The translations under genes were made by a program, and so were the position numbers. From assembly GCF_004342265.1 (NCBI RefSeq), contig NZ_SMCS01000002.1, forward strand, positions 310,001 through 374,000: a stretch of 64,000 nucleotides of DNA, read 5' to 3'. Below the pieces are notes generated by a model, which did no database searches, was not told where the DNA came from, and was given only the letters and a program-made list of their open reading frames with translations. The stretch's first letter is position 1. Every line of letters starts with the position of its first letter. This DNA is from Luteibacter rhizovicinus (GTDB lineage Bacteria > Pseudomonadota > Gammaproteobacteria > Xanthomonadales > Rhodanobacteraceae). Shown in pieces: positions 36,957-45,349 of the stretch.

Positions 36957-37081
36957 GCGCGAGCGACCGTCATGGGTTGCACGCGCCTGGTCCGACCTGG
37001 GTTCGCGTTTCCGTTTCCGAAACGCTACCGGTTCGCCCGCGGGGGCGAAGGTCGACGGTCAGTCCGCCATGACGCTCGCGC
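36957..37081 (+). promoter_or_regulatory. Structured expression platform between B12 aptamer and metE
   Basis: Arms 36957-36975 and 37067-37081 pair over 15-16 bases around a 3-nt bulge (gtcatgg with ccatgac, gcgcgagc with gctcgcgc). Within lie gcgtttc/gaaacgc and ttcgccc/gggcgaa stems, and cgctc-ttca-gagcg follows at about 37088-37101. No T-run is present, so control is more likely through RBS access or Rho than an intrinsic terminator. Confidence 0.55.
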
Positions 37082-37171
37082 TTGTCTCGCTCTTCAGAGC
37101 GGGACACACGGGCGCGCGTCGCGACGGTATGGCCGCCCTTCCCTCCTCTTTGCCACGAAGAGGATGCACTC

Positions 37172-39463
37172 ATGCCACACGTTACCTACCTTGGATTTCC
37201 CCGCATCGGCCGGCGCCGCGAACTGAAACGCGCGCTGGAAAGTCACTGGCGCGGCGAAAGCTCCGCCACCGAACTACTCGATACCGCACGCGACCTGCGT
37301 CATCGCCACTGGGCGCTTGCCCGGGAAGCCGGCGCGGACAGCGTGCCGGTGAACGATTTCTCGCTTTACGACCACGTACTTGATACCGCGGTGCTGCTCG
37401 ATGCGATCCCCGATCGTTATCGCGCACTGGATGCCGCCGATCCTCTCGCCGCCTATTTCGCCATGGCGCGCGGCGTGCAGACGGCTTCGGTGGATCTTCC
37501 CGCGCTTGAAATGACGAAGTGGTTCGATACGAACTACCACTACCTCGTGCCCGAACTGTCGACCGGACAGCGATTCGCTGCGCGTACGGACAAGCTGATC
37601 GGCGAATTCCGCGAAGCCACCGCCGCCGGCCATCTCGGCCGGCCGGTCGTGCTGGGCCCGATATCGTTCCTGCGGCTGGCCAAGACCACCGACGGCAGCG
37701 ATGCACTGGCGTTGCTCGATGCGATTCTGCCCGCGTATGTCGACGTGCTGACGGCGCTGGCCGCCGAGGGCGCCGCATGGGTACAGATCGACGAACCTTG
37801 CCTGGCGCTCGATCTGGACGACACGGCACGCGATGCCTATCGACATGCCTATGCCACGCTCGCGGCAGCCAACGGCCCGCGCATTCTGCTCGCTACTTAT
37901 TTCGCGGCACTGGACGATAACCTTCCCCTCGCCGTTTCGCTGCCGGTCGCCGGCCTGCACGTCGATCTGGTTCGCGCGCCGGAGCAGCTCGAAGCCGTCG
38001 CCCAGGCATTGCCCACCGATCGCGTGCTTTCGGCCGGTGTCGTGGATGGCCGCAACATCTGGCTAAGCGACCCGGGCAAGGTCATGGGGCAACTACGCGC
38101 GCTGTCGGCGCGTATCGCCGACGACCGCCTGTGGGTCGCCACGTCGTGCTCGCTGCTGCACGTTCCCATCGACCTTACCGGCGAAAACGACCTGCGCTCC
38201 TCGTTGCGCGACTGGCTGTCCTTTGCCCGGCAGAAAATCGCCGAACTACGCCGCTACGCCGATGCGCTCGCGGGCGACCCCGATGCGATGAATGCTCTCG
38301 CAAGACAAAGCGAACGCGTGGCGACGCGCGCGAAATCCAGCGACGTGGTCCGCGTCGACGTCCGCGCGCGCCTGCGCCAGCTGACGCCGCAGGCAGCACA
38401 GCGTCGGTCGGGTTATTCCAGTCGCGTCGTGTCCCAGCGCGAACGCTTCGGCCTGCCGGAACTTCCGACGACCACCATCGGTTCGTTTCCGCAGACGCAG
38501 GAGTTGCGCAAGGCGCGCTCGGCCTACCGCGCCGGCAAGCTCGACACGGCAACCTACGAAGCCGTGCTGCGCGACGACATCACGCGCGCCGTACGTTTTC
38601 AGGAAAGCATCGGCATCGACGTGCTCGTCCACGGCGAGCCCGAACGCAACGACATGGTCGAATACTTCGGCGAACAACTCGACGGTTACGCCTTCACGGC
38701 CAATGGCTGGGTTCAGAGCTACGGTTCGCGCTGCGTAAAACCGCCGGTGATCTACGGCGACGTCGCACGCCCGGAACCGATGACCGTGCGTTGGTCCGCA
38801 TACGCGCAGTCGCTGACCCAGCGCCCCATGAAAGGCATGCTCACCGGCCCGGTGACGATGCTGCAATGGTCCTTCGTACGCGACGACCTGCCACGCGAAG
38901 AAGTGTGCCGGCAGATTGCACTGGCGCTGCGCGACGAAGTGCACGACCTGGAAGCCGCCGGCATCGGCATCATCCAGATCGACGAACCCGCGCTGCGCGA
39001 AGGACTGCCACTGCGTCGCGCCGAGTGGGCGAACTATCTGGGCTGGGCCGTACACGCCTTCCGCATCGCGGCCGGCGGCGTCAGCGACGCCACGCAGATC
39101 CACACCCATATGTGCTACTCGGAGTTCAACGACATCATCGAATCCGTCGCCGCGATGGACGCCGATGTCATTTCCATCGAAACCAGCCGGTCGCGCATGG
39201 AACTGCTCGATGCCTTCACCCGCTTCCGCTACCCCAACGGCATCGGTCCCGGCGTCTACGACATCCATTCCCCCCGCATCCCCAGCGAAGACGAAATGGC
39301 CGACCTGCTGACCAAGGCGCTGGCTGTCCTGCGCCCCGACCAGCTATGGGTAAACCCCGACTGCGGCCTGAAAACCCGCGGCTGGCCCGAGGTGGAATCG
39401 GCCCTGAAAGCCATGGTCTCGGCGGCGGAGAGACTGAGGGCACGCGTCCGGGCGGCGGCGTAA
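37172..39463 (+). CDS. metE: cobalamin-independent methionine synthase
   Basis: 763 residues from ATG 37172, with aagagga upstream; the frame open to 37082 is leader RNA. MetE transfers the methyl group from 5-methyltetrahydrofolate (triglutamate) to homocysteine. N-terminal half begins THVTYLGFPRIG-like MPHVTYLGFPRIGRRRELK; the C-terminal catalytic barrel has TTTIGSFPQTQELRKARSAY, the HGEPERNDMVEYFGEQL block, QIDEPALREGLP, and zinc ligands in IHTHMCYSEFNDII and VNPDCGLKTRGW. Presence of a B12 riboswitch implies the organism also has a B12-dependent MetH or imports cobalamin. metK follows 170 bp later. Confidence 0.96.
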   Translation: MPHVTYLGFPRIGRRRELKRALESHWRGESSATELLDTARDLRHRHWALAREAGADSVPVNDFSLYDHVLDTAVLLDAIPDRYRALDAADPLAAYFAMARGVQTASVDLPALEMTKWFDTNYHYLVPELSTGQRFAARTDKLIGEFREATAAGHLGRPVVLGPISFLRLAKTTDGSDALALLDAILPAYVDVLTALAAEGAAWVQIDEPCLALDLDDTARDAYRHAYATLAAANGPRILLATYFAALDDNLPLAVSLPVAGLHVDLVRAPEQLEAVAQALPTDRVLSAGVVDGRNIWLSDPGKVMGQLRALSARIADDRLWVATSCSLLHVPIDLTGENDLRSSLRDWLSFARQKIAELRRYADALAGDPDAMNALARQSERVATRAKSSDVVRVDVRARLRQLTPQAAQRRSGYSSRVVSQRERFGLPELPTTTIGSFPQTQELRKARSAYRAGKLDTATYEAVLRDDITRAVRFQESIGIDVLVHGEPERNDMVEYFGEQLDGYAFTANGWVQSYGSRCVKPPVIYGDVARPEPMTVRWSAYAQSLTQRPMKGMLTGPVTMLQWSFVRDDLPREEVCRQIALALRDEVHDLEAAGIGIIQIDEPALREGLPLRRAEWANYLGWAVHAFRIAAGGVSDATQIHTHMCYSEFNDIIESVAAMDADVISIETSRSRMELLDAFTRFRYPNGIGPGVYDIHSPRIPSEDEMADLLTKALAVLRPDQLWVNPDCGLKTRGWPEVESALKAMVSAAERLRARVRAAA

Positions 39464-39597
39464 TCTTCGTGTGCAGGAGTGCCCTGGCGCGCTCCTGCAC
39501 ACGTTTTCTGTCTGAATATCACGCAACCGTCAGGGAGGCGCGATAGGCTTGGACTGCAAAACCGCCAAGGGCCGTGTATCATAGCCCGCCCCCATTC

Positions 39598-39621
39598 ATC
39601 TCTTTATCCGTAAAGAAGGAT
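39598..39621. promoter_or_regulatory. SAM-cycle operator candidate, metK site
   Basis: Same 24-bp framework as the metE, ahcY and metF sites (right end GGAT in place of AGAT). It ends 11 bp before the metK ATG, and a tatatc hexamer overlaps its end at 39621-39626. Either it lies downstream of the promoter as a roadblock site, or transcription begins at the start codon. Confidence 0.55.
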
Positions 39622-39632
39622 ATATCACCGCG

Positions 39633-40847
39633 ATGAGCAGCTACCTCTTCACCTCCGAGTCGGTCTCCGAAGGCCATCCGGACAAAATCGCCGACCAGAT
39701 CTCCGACGCCGTTCTGGACGCCATCCTGGCCCAGGATTCGCGTGCACGCGTGGCCTGCGAGACGCTGGTGAAGACCGGCGTGGCCATCGTCGCCGGCGAA
39801 ATCACCACCAGCGCCTGGATCGACCTCGAAGCCCTGACCCGCAAGGTCATCCTCGACATCGGCTACGACAGCTCCGAAGTCGGTTTCGACGGCGAGACCT
39901 GCGGCGTGCTGAACCTGATCGGCAAGCAGTCCCCGGACATCAACCAGGGTGTCGACCGCAAGAAGCCGGAAGAACAGGGCGCGGGCGACCAGGGCCTGAT
40001 GTTCGGTTACGCGACGAACGAAACCAACGAATACATGCCGGCGGCGATCCACTACGCGCATCGCCTCGTCGAGCAGCAGACCAAGGTCCGCAAAAAGAAG
40101 AACAGCCCGCTGCCGTGGCTGCGCCCGGACGCGAAGAGCCAGGTCACCCTGCGTTATGAAGACGGCAAGGCCGTCGCCATCGACGCCGTCGTGCTTTCCA
40201 CCCAGCACGATCCGGGCGTGAAGCAGAAGGACCTGATCGAAGGCGTGCGCGAGCTGATCCTGAAGCCCGTGCTGCCGGCGAAGCTCCTGCACAAGGGCAC
40301 CAAGTTCCACATCAACCCGACCGGCAAGTTCGTGATCGGCGGCCCCGTGGGCGACTGCGGCCTGACCGGTCGCAAGATCATCGTCGACACCTACGGCGGC
40401 TGGGCCCGTCACGGTGGTGGCGCGTTCTCCGGCAAGGATCCGTCGAAGGTCGACCGTTCGGCTGCCTACGCGGCTCGCTACGTGGCGAAGAACATCGTCG
40501 CCGCCGGCCTCGCCGATCGTTGCGAAATCCAGGTCAGCTACGCCATCGGCGTCGCCGAACCGACCTCGATTTCGGTCACGACGTTCGGCACCGGCAAGAT
40601 CTCCGACGAGAAGATCGAAAAGCTGATCCGCAAGCACTTCGACCTGCGCCCGTACGGCATCATCAAGATGCTCGACCTGGTGCACCCGATGTACCAGCCG
40701 ACGGCATCCAACGGCCACTTCGGCCGCACCCCGTACGACATCACGGACGCGAACGGCAACACGTTCACCGCGTTCTCGTGGGAGAAGACGGATAAGGCCG
40801 ATGCGCTGCGTGAGGCTGCTGGTCTTGGTGTTGCGAAGCGTAAGTAA
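39633..40847 (+). CDS. metK: S-adenosylmethionine synthetase
   Basis: 404 residues. Makes SAM from methionine and ATP. Diagnostic sequences: [24 protein letters not shown] at the N terminus, the ATP-site hexapeptide [16 protein letters not shown], and the phosphate loop [36 protein letters not shown]... and the GHFGR segment near the C terminus are also conserved. Directly after metE on the same strand but with its own upstream operator-like site; a strong terminator follows. Weak Shine-Dalgarno (aagga, 12 bases upstream). Confidence 0.97.
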   Translation: MSSYLFTSESVSEGHPDKIADQISDAVLDAILAQDSRARVACETLVKTGVAIVAGEITTSAWIDLEALTRKVILDIGYDSSEVGFDGETCGVLNLIGKQSPDINQGVDRKKPEEQGAGDQGLMFGYATNETNEYMPAAIHYAHRLVEQQTKVRKKKNSPLPWLRPDAKSQVTLRYEDGKAVAIDAVVLSTQHDPGVKQKDLIEGVRELILKPVLPAKLLHKGTKFHINPTGKFVIGGPVGDCGLTGRKIIVDTYGGWARHGGGAFSGKDPSKVDRSAAYAARYVAKNIVAAGLADRCEIQVSYAIGVAEPTSISVTTFGTGKISDEKIEKLIRKHFDLRPYGIIKMLDLVHPMYQPTASNGHFGRTPYDITDANGNTFTAFSWEKTDKADALREAAGLGVAKRK

Positions 40848-40872
40848 TTCGCTTCGGACAGTGCGATATAGA

Positions 40873-40901
40873 ACGGGCGCCGCGAGGCGCCCGTTTTTTT
40901 T
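40873..40901 (+). terminator. Intrinsic terminator of metK
   Basis: acgggcgcc-gcga-ggcgcccgt stem followed by eight T residues, 26 bp after the metK stop. Confidence 0.93.
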
Positions 40902-40939
40902 GCGCGCGCGTCGAACGATTCAACACCGAGAGAAACATG

Positions 40940-41481
40940 CCCCCTCACCGTCGTCCCTGTGCAGGCTTCGGACCCAGTGCGGTGCAATGGGTTGTCGCGA
41001 ATACGCTCGATCAGCTCTTCGGAGCGTTGCGACGTGCGAAGGTGAGGCAAGGAGCTCGCCGTCCCCCACGTCGAGGCCACGTCGGGCGGTCGCTGCGCGA
41101 CCCGGGTGGCCGGGCGGGGCTTCGTGAGCGGGCTTCCTGCCCGCGCACGAAGGAAGGGGCCTTATCCGCCCGGCCACCCTCGCCCTCCTACCGGCCTCGA
41201 CGTGGGGGACGGCGAGCTCCTTCGGATGGTGGGGGAATTTTGGGGTTAAGAGCCGCGTGCGGTGCAATACCTTCCGCGCTTCGCATGCGTATGTCGGCGA
41301 ACGCGCCTCGCTTCATTCGGTGCTCATCTTCCTCACCGTCATTCCGGCGTACGCCGGGGTCCGCAGCGACCACGTCAGGCAAGCTCCAACGCTGAGGTTT
41401 TCGCTTGAAAGCGGCCATCGCCCTCGCGACCACCGACCACCTCGCCGCGGATTCCGGCGTGCGCCGGAATGACGGTAAGGG
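40940..41481. repeat. Mosaic repeat cluster, copy B
   Basis: Same order as 30835-31404: family-C unit, long-stem element (41051-41220), shared linker including gccgcgtgcggtgcaatacc, and family-B pair (41331-41481). Differences from copy A are scattered substitutions plus a ~27-bp deletion within the long-stem element that removes its second hairpin between two gggg runs. No gene here. Confidence 0.85.
41051..41220. repeat. Long-stem structured element, copy B
   Basis: Terminal arms 41051-41078 and 41193-41220 are perfect 28-bp complements (30 bp with flanking aa/tt). The hairpin corresponding to ctcggtg/caccgag in copy A is here cttcgtg/cacgaag (41120-41126 with 41146-41152), two pairs exchanged on both sides. 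The second AGGA-loop hairpin is deleted. Confidence 0.8.
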
Positions 41482-41589
41482 ATGGTGTGGCCTCATCGCA
41501 TTCTCAAATAATTACCACGCATTTTTCGGAATAATCGGATGGTTGCGTGGGTGACGGGTTGCGATGCTTGCCGAGCCGTCGACTCCTTT

Positions 41590-41775
41590 GACGGCCGGGC
41601 GTCGAAACCCGATTCGCTTATAGACCACGCAGGTCGACTTACGTCGCCTGCGTTCACTCCCGCGTGTTTACGGCGGGCGTGTCGGGCAGGCTTCGGCCTG
41701 GCCGGGTTTTGGTCTAGGCGACCGGTTTCGACCCCGACACGTCCGCCACCTCGCGCATCGCGGGTGGCGGCTCTT
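41590..41775 (+). promoter_or_regulatory. Hairpin-rich 5' region of a small gene
   Basis: Contains a 9-bp perfect stem cgtgtcggg / cccgacacg (41678-41686 with 41733-41741) enclosing smaller stems (ggtctaggcgacc), and a second hairpin ccgccacc / ggtggcgg (41743-41770) with cgcg/cgcg inside. It ends about 20 bp before the ATG at 41795. Likely a structured 5' UTR; no known riboswitch class was recognised. Confidence 0.45.
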
Positions 41776-41794
41776 CGGTCACATGGAGCCGTGT

Positions 41795-42076
41795 ATGTCC
41801 TCTCCCTTCCCCGATCTGATCTCTTCCTGTCCCGTGTGTCGCGGCGATCTCGCGCTTTCCGTGGATGAGTTGCACGATGCTGCGCAGGTGCGGCTTACCG
41901 CATCGGCCGCGATCTTGAGTCAGCTAGCGCTTTCGACACACACCGATTTCGATGCGACGTCGATGTCGCAGGCCATGATGGCCGTGCGGCGACTGGTCGA
42001 TGAAGCGGCGGAGTTTGTCGTGGCGATCTGGCGCGAAAAAGGGTGTGTCGCCGATACCTCGGTTCAAGCTGCCTGA
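41795..42076 (+). CDS. small cytoplasmic protein, unknown, with CxxC
   Basis: 93 residues from ATG 41795, with ggag 6 bases upstream (ATG 41783 is less likely). The N terminus has SSCPVCRGDL, a possible metal or redox CxxC; the rest looks helical (RLTASAAILSQLALSTHTDF, SQAMMAVRRLVDEAAEFVVAIW). No signal peptide or membrane helix. Family not recognised. It stands alone between repeat clusters, behind an unusual structured leader. Confidence 0.6.
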   Translation: MSSPFPDLISSCPVCRGDLALSVDELHDAAQVRLTASAAILSQLALSTHTDFDATSMSQAMMAVRRLVDEAAEFVVAIWREKGCVADTSVQAA

Positions 42077-42108
42077 CTCGAGCGATAAAAAGCGAAGGTC
42101 TCCACTCG

Positions 42109-42254
42109 CCCTCACTGTCGTTCCGGCGCACGCCGGAACCCGCAGCGAGGCGGTCGGTGGTCGCGACGGCAATGGTCGCTAACTCTCAGCGTTCGAGCTT
42201 GCCCCACGTGGTCGCTGCGGACCCCGGCGTACGCCGGGGTAACGGTGAGGGGGT
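42109..42254. repeat. Family-B REPIN-like pair, inverted orientation
   Basis: Unit with ttccggcgcacgccggaacc at about 42120 and unit ggaccccggcgtacgccggg near 42220, with the central spacer reading as the reverse complement of the spacer in the other copies (ccccacgtggtcgctgcgga). The following stretch to 42532 has a family-C unit in reverse at 42362-42402 and a perfect 16-bp palindrome (42345-42360), but no gene. Confidence 0.75.
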
Positions 42255-42344
42255 GGCGGCGGTTCGCGCGCAGGTCACGGTAGGCCTTGTGTAGAAGTGC
42301 GCTTGAGCGCGATGTCCTCAGGGCCGCAGGAAGTGCTGAATCAC

Positions 42345-42402
42345 GGTTATCGCGATAACCCACTGCACCGCACTGGGTTCCTGCCTGCGCAGGAACGACG
42401 GT
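42345..42402. repeat. Perfect palindrome plus reverse family-C unit
   Basis: ggttatcgcgataacc (42345-42360) is fully self-complementary and is followed by the reverse complement of the family-C unit (ctgcaccgcactgggttcct). It may be an isolated protein-binding palindrome or the decayed partner of a C-type pair. Beyond it, 42440-42485 resembles the flank of the long-stem element at 53929 but lacks the element. Confidence 0.5.
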
Positions 42403-42532
42403 GATGGGGAGGCAGCGCGAGGCGCCATCAGCGTTGCGCTTCGCTCTCCATGCTCATGACCTCAGCGTTCGGTGGAACCCGCCGGCCCGAATTGCAACGC
42501 TCTTCTAGCAACACGGCGCAAAGCGCAGCCGA

Positions 42533-43678
42533 TCAAGCGTTCCGATTAGACCCAGACAACACATCAACCCAAACAGCCAACACCAGAATCACACCCTTAA
42601 TAATCATCTGCCACGAGTTATCGACATCCATCAACTGCATGCCGCTATCGAGACTGGCCATCACCAACGCACCGATCAGCGCGCCGTAAACCGTACCCGA
42701 ACCGCCACGCATCGACGTACCGCCGATAAAGCAGGCGGAGATAGCGTCAAGCTCGCCACCCGTACCCGCCGACGGCGAACCCGACCCCGTGCGCGCCACC
42801 GTGATAATGCCCGCGAAGGCGCACATCAAACCCATGATCGCGAACACGGCCAGCTTCACGCCCGCCACATTGACGCCGGAAAGCCGCGTGGCTTCCATAT
42901 TGCCGCCCACCGCGTAGATGTGGCGACCGAACACCGTCTGCGTGGCGATATACGAGAACACGGCGAGCAGCGCGAGCAGGATCATCACCGGGATGGGAAT
43001 GCCGTCGGCATCGTTCAGCATGTGAACGAAGGCACCGATGAACACGCCGATGGCGACCACTTTCGCCACATCGATCCAGAGCGCGCCCTGCTGAAGACCG
43101 AGCTTCGCGCGGCGCACGCGGCGACGCGCGGTCAGTGCCACCAGAGCGAGGAAGATCAGGCCGCCGATGTAGATCGACAACCGCGGCGGCACGAAGCCCT
43201 GCCCCAGCGCCACCAGATCGTCGGGTACCGGCGCGATGGTCTGGCTGTCGGTGAGATAAAGCACCAGACCGCGAAACGCGAGCATGCCACCCAGGCCGAC
43301 GATGAAGGACGGCACGCGCATCTTCGTAACGACGAAGCCGTTGAATGCGCCTATGGCAAGACCGAGCAGCAGCACCACACCGATCGCCGACCAGGTGCCC
43401 CATCCGTGATTGACAGCCAGGATCGCTACGACGCCGCCGAGCAGGCCAAGCATCGAACCGATGGACAGATCGATTTCACCGGCGATGATCACGAACACCA
43501 TGCCGCACGCGAGCATGCCGGTGATCGCCATCTGCCGGAACAGGTTCGACAGATTATTGGGCGTGACGAAGATGCCGTTCGTCTTGATGTGAAAAAAGAG
43601 CCAGATCACCGCGACGGCAAGAAGCAGCGCGAGGATCTTGTAGCGGACGAACAGTTGCTGCACTTGCTGGGCTTGCAT
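42533..43678 (-). CDS. xylH: xylose ABC transporter permease XylH
   Basis: 381 residues. Inner-membrane channel of the high-affinity xylose importer, with about ten hydrophobic helices. Family blocks: FIKTNGIFVTPNNLSNLFRQMAITGMLACGMVFVIIAGEIDLSIGS near the N terminus, MRVPSFIVGLGGMLAFRGL, GRHIYAVGGNMEATRLSGVNV (the EAA-like loop contacting the ATPase), and GGTSMRGGSGTVYGALIGALVM. Last gene of xylA-xylB-xylF-xylG-xylH; 42 bp after xylG. Confidence 0.94.
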   Translation of the reverse strand: MQAQQVQQLFVRYKILALLLAVAVIWLFFHIKTNGIFVTPNNLSNLFRQMAITGMLACGMVFVIIAGEIDLSIGSMLGLLGGVVAILAVNHGWGTWSAIGVVLLLGLAIGAFNGFVVTKMRVPSFIVGLGGMLAFRGLVLYLTDSQTIAPVPDDLVALGQGFVPPRLSIYIGGLIFLALVALTARRRVRRAKLGLQQGALWIDVAKVVAIGVFIGAFVHMLNDADGIPIPVMILLALLAVFSYIATQTVFGRHIYAVGGNMEATRLSGVNVAGVKLAVFAIMGLMCAFAGIITVARTGSGSPSAGTGGELDAISACFIGGTSMRGGSGTVYGALIGALVMASLDSGMQLMDVDNSWQMIIKGVILVLAVWVDVLSGSNRNA

Positions 43679-43720
43679 GTTGGCTTCCCTGAAAACGCGG
43701 AATGGGATTCTTGTTTTTTG

Positions 43721-45265
43721 TCAGGCGGCGTTCGGTGTCGCAGCCGCGCTGTCGATGGCGGCGGCGAGCACCTGCTCCTGGGTCAGCCCGACGTTCGGGA
43801 AGTTACCCTTGAGCTTGCCCTCGCCCATCACCAGCACGCGGTCGCTTACGCCGAGCACTTCGGGCATTTCGGACGAGACCATGATGATCGACACGCCCTT
43901 CGCGGCGAGTTCGAACATCAATGTGTAGATATCGAACTTCGATCCGACGTCGACGCCACGCGTGGGCTCGTCGAGGATCAGCACCTTCGGGTTGGGCAAC
44001 AGCATCTTGGTCAGCACGGCTTTCTGCTGGTTGCCGCCGGACAGGCCGGCGATGGCCAGCTCCGGGCTGGCTGTCTTCACACGCAGACGCTTGATCTCGG
44101 CTTCGACGGTCTGCAATTCGGCGGCGCGATCGATGCGGCCGGCATGCGAATAATGCTGAAGCGTGGCCAGCGTGATGTTGTCGCCAACGCCAAGCAGCGG
44201 AACGATGCCCTGGCGCTTGCGATCTTCCGGTACCAGCGAGAGCCCTGCGCGAATCGCCTGCTGTGGCGACGTTACCTTGATCGGCTTGCCCTCGAGCACC
44301 AGCTCGGCCGTGGAACGGCCCGGATACGCGCCGAAGATTGCCGATACCAGTTCGGTACGCCCTGCGCCTACCAGACCCGCGATGCCAAGAATCTCGCCGC
44401 GCCGCAGTTCGAACGACACATCGTCGACGCGCTTGCGGTTCGGATTGGCGACATCCCAGCACGTCACGTGGCGGGCTTCGAAGATCACCTCGCCCACGTG
44501 GTGTTCGCTCTTCGGGAACAGGTTGTCGATTTCGCGACCGACCATTGCCGTGATGATCGAATGCGTCGTCATCTCGCTCATCGGCTTGGTGAGGATGTGC
44601 TTGCCGTCGCGGATCACGGTCACCGTATCGCAGACACGCGCGACCTCTTCCAGCTTGTGCGAGATATACACGCACGCCACGCCTTCGCGCTTCAGGTCTT
44701 CGATGATCGACAGCAGCGTGTCGGTTTCGCTGGAGGTCAGCGACGACGACGGTTCGTCCAGAATCAGCAGGCGCGCGTTCTTCGCAAGCGCCTTGGCGAT
44801 TTCGAACAGTTGCTGGTAACCGCCGCCGTAGTTGCTGACCGGTGCGGCCACGTTGACGCCTTTCAGCTTCAGCCGCGCGAGCAGCGCGTCGGCCTTGGCG
44901 TACATGGCGTCGTAATCCATCAGTCCGCCGAACTTGCGGATCTCGTTGCCGAGGAAGATGTTCTCGGCAACGGATAGCTGGGGTACCAGCATCAGTTCCT
45001 GGTGGATGATGACGATGCCGGCTTTCTCGCTGTCGCGCACGGAGTACGCATGCAACGGCTTGCCGTCCCACAGGATCTCGCCTTCCCACGTGCCGTAAGG
45101 ATAGACACCGGAGAGGACTTTCATCAGCGTGGATTTGCCCGCGCCGTTTTCGCCACACAGACCGACGCACTCGCCGGGCCGCACGGCCAGATTGATGCCA
45201 TTGAGCGCGCGCACGCCGGAGAACTCCTTGACGATATCGCGCATCTCGAACAGGTACTCGCTCAC
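43721..45265 (-). CDS. xylG: xylose ABC transporter ATPase XylG
   Basis: 514 residues from GTG 45265, with gaggga-g upstream; the start matches the length of E. coli XylG (513). Two ABC cassettes: Walker [13 protein letters not shown] and signature region [14 protein letters not shown] with [12 protein letters not shown] in the first; second cassette has degenerate Walker [12 protein letters not shown], as in the sugar-ATPase family, with [15 protein letters not shown] and [15 protein letters not shown]. Energises xylose import with XylF and XylH. Confidence 0.94.
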   Translation of the reverse strand: MSEYLFEMRDIVKEFSGVRALNGINLAVRPGECVGLCGENGAGKSTLMKVLSGVYPYGTWEGEILWDGKPLHAYSVRDSEKAGIVIIHQELMLVPQLSVAENIFLGNEIRKFGGLMDYDAMYAKADALLARLKLKGVNVAAPVSNYGGGYQQLFEIAKALAKNARLLILDEPSSSLTSSETDTLLSIIEDLKREGVACVYISHKLEEVARVCDTVTVIRDGKHILTKPMSEMTTHSIITAMVGREIDNLFPKSEHHVGEVIFEARHVTCWDVANPNRKRVDDVSFELRRGEILGIAGLVGAGRTELVSAIFGAYPGRSTAELVLEGKPIKVTSPQQAIRAGLSLVPEDRKRQGIVPLLGVGDNITLATLQHYSHAGRIDRAAELQTVEAEIKRLRVKTASPELAIAGLSGGNQQKAVLTKMLLPNPKVLILDEPTRGVDVGSKFDIYTLMFELAAKGVSIIMVSSEMPEVLGVSDRVLVMGEGKLKGNFPNVGLTQEQVLAAAIDSAAATPNAA

Positions 45266-45282
45266 TCCCACTCCCTCGTCAT

Positions 45283-45313
45283 GGAGAAACCCCGCCTCCC
45301 CGGCGGGGTTTCC
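45283..45313 (-). other. Hairpin between xylF and xylG
   Basis: An 11-bp perfect stem (gaaaccccgcc / ggcggggtttc, 45286-45296 with 45302-45312) and five-base loop. In the direction of the operon no T-run follows, so read-through is expected; a T-run exists only on the opposite strand. Typical of 3'-end protection of a binding-protein message. Confidence 0.65.
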
Positions 45314-45349
45314 CATTTTTACCAGCCGGCCGCGTTTGGTGCGCCGGTT

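Noticed and set aside
36761-37072. Open frames across the metE leader
   Set aside because: The sequence is the cobalamin aptamer and its platform; conserved RNA elements explain it better.
41331-41520. Terminator or gene in the family-B spacer
   Set aside because: The spacer is repeated at four sites with no T-run after the stems and no conserved reading frame.
45283-45320. Hairpin with attttt as an intrinsic terminator
   Set aside because: The T-run follows only on the plus strand, where no gene ends; on the minus strand xylG follows without a T-run, so it is treated as a stabilising hairpin.
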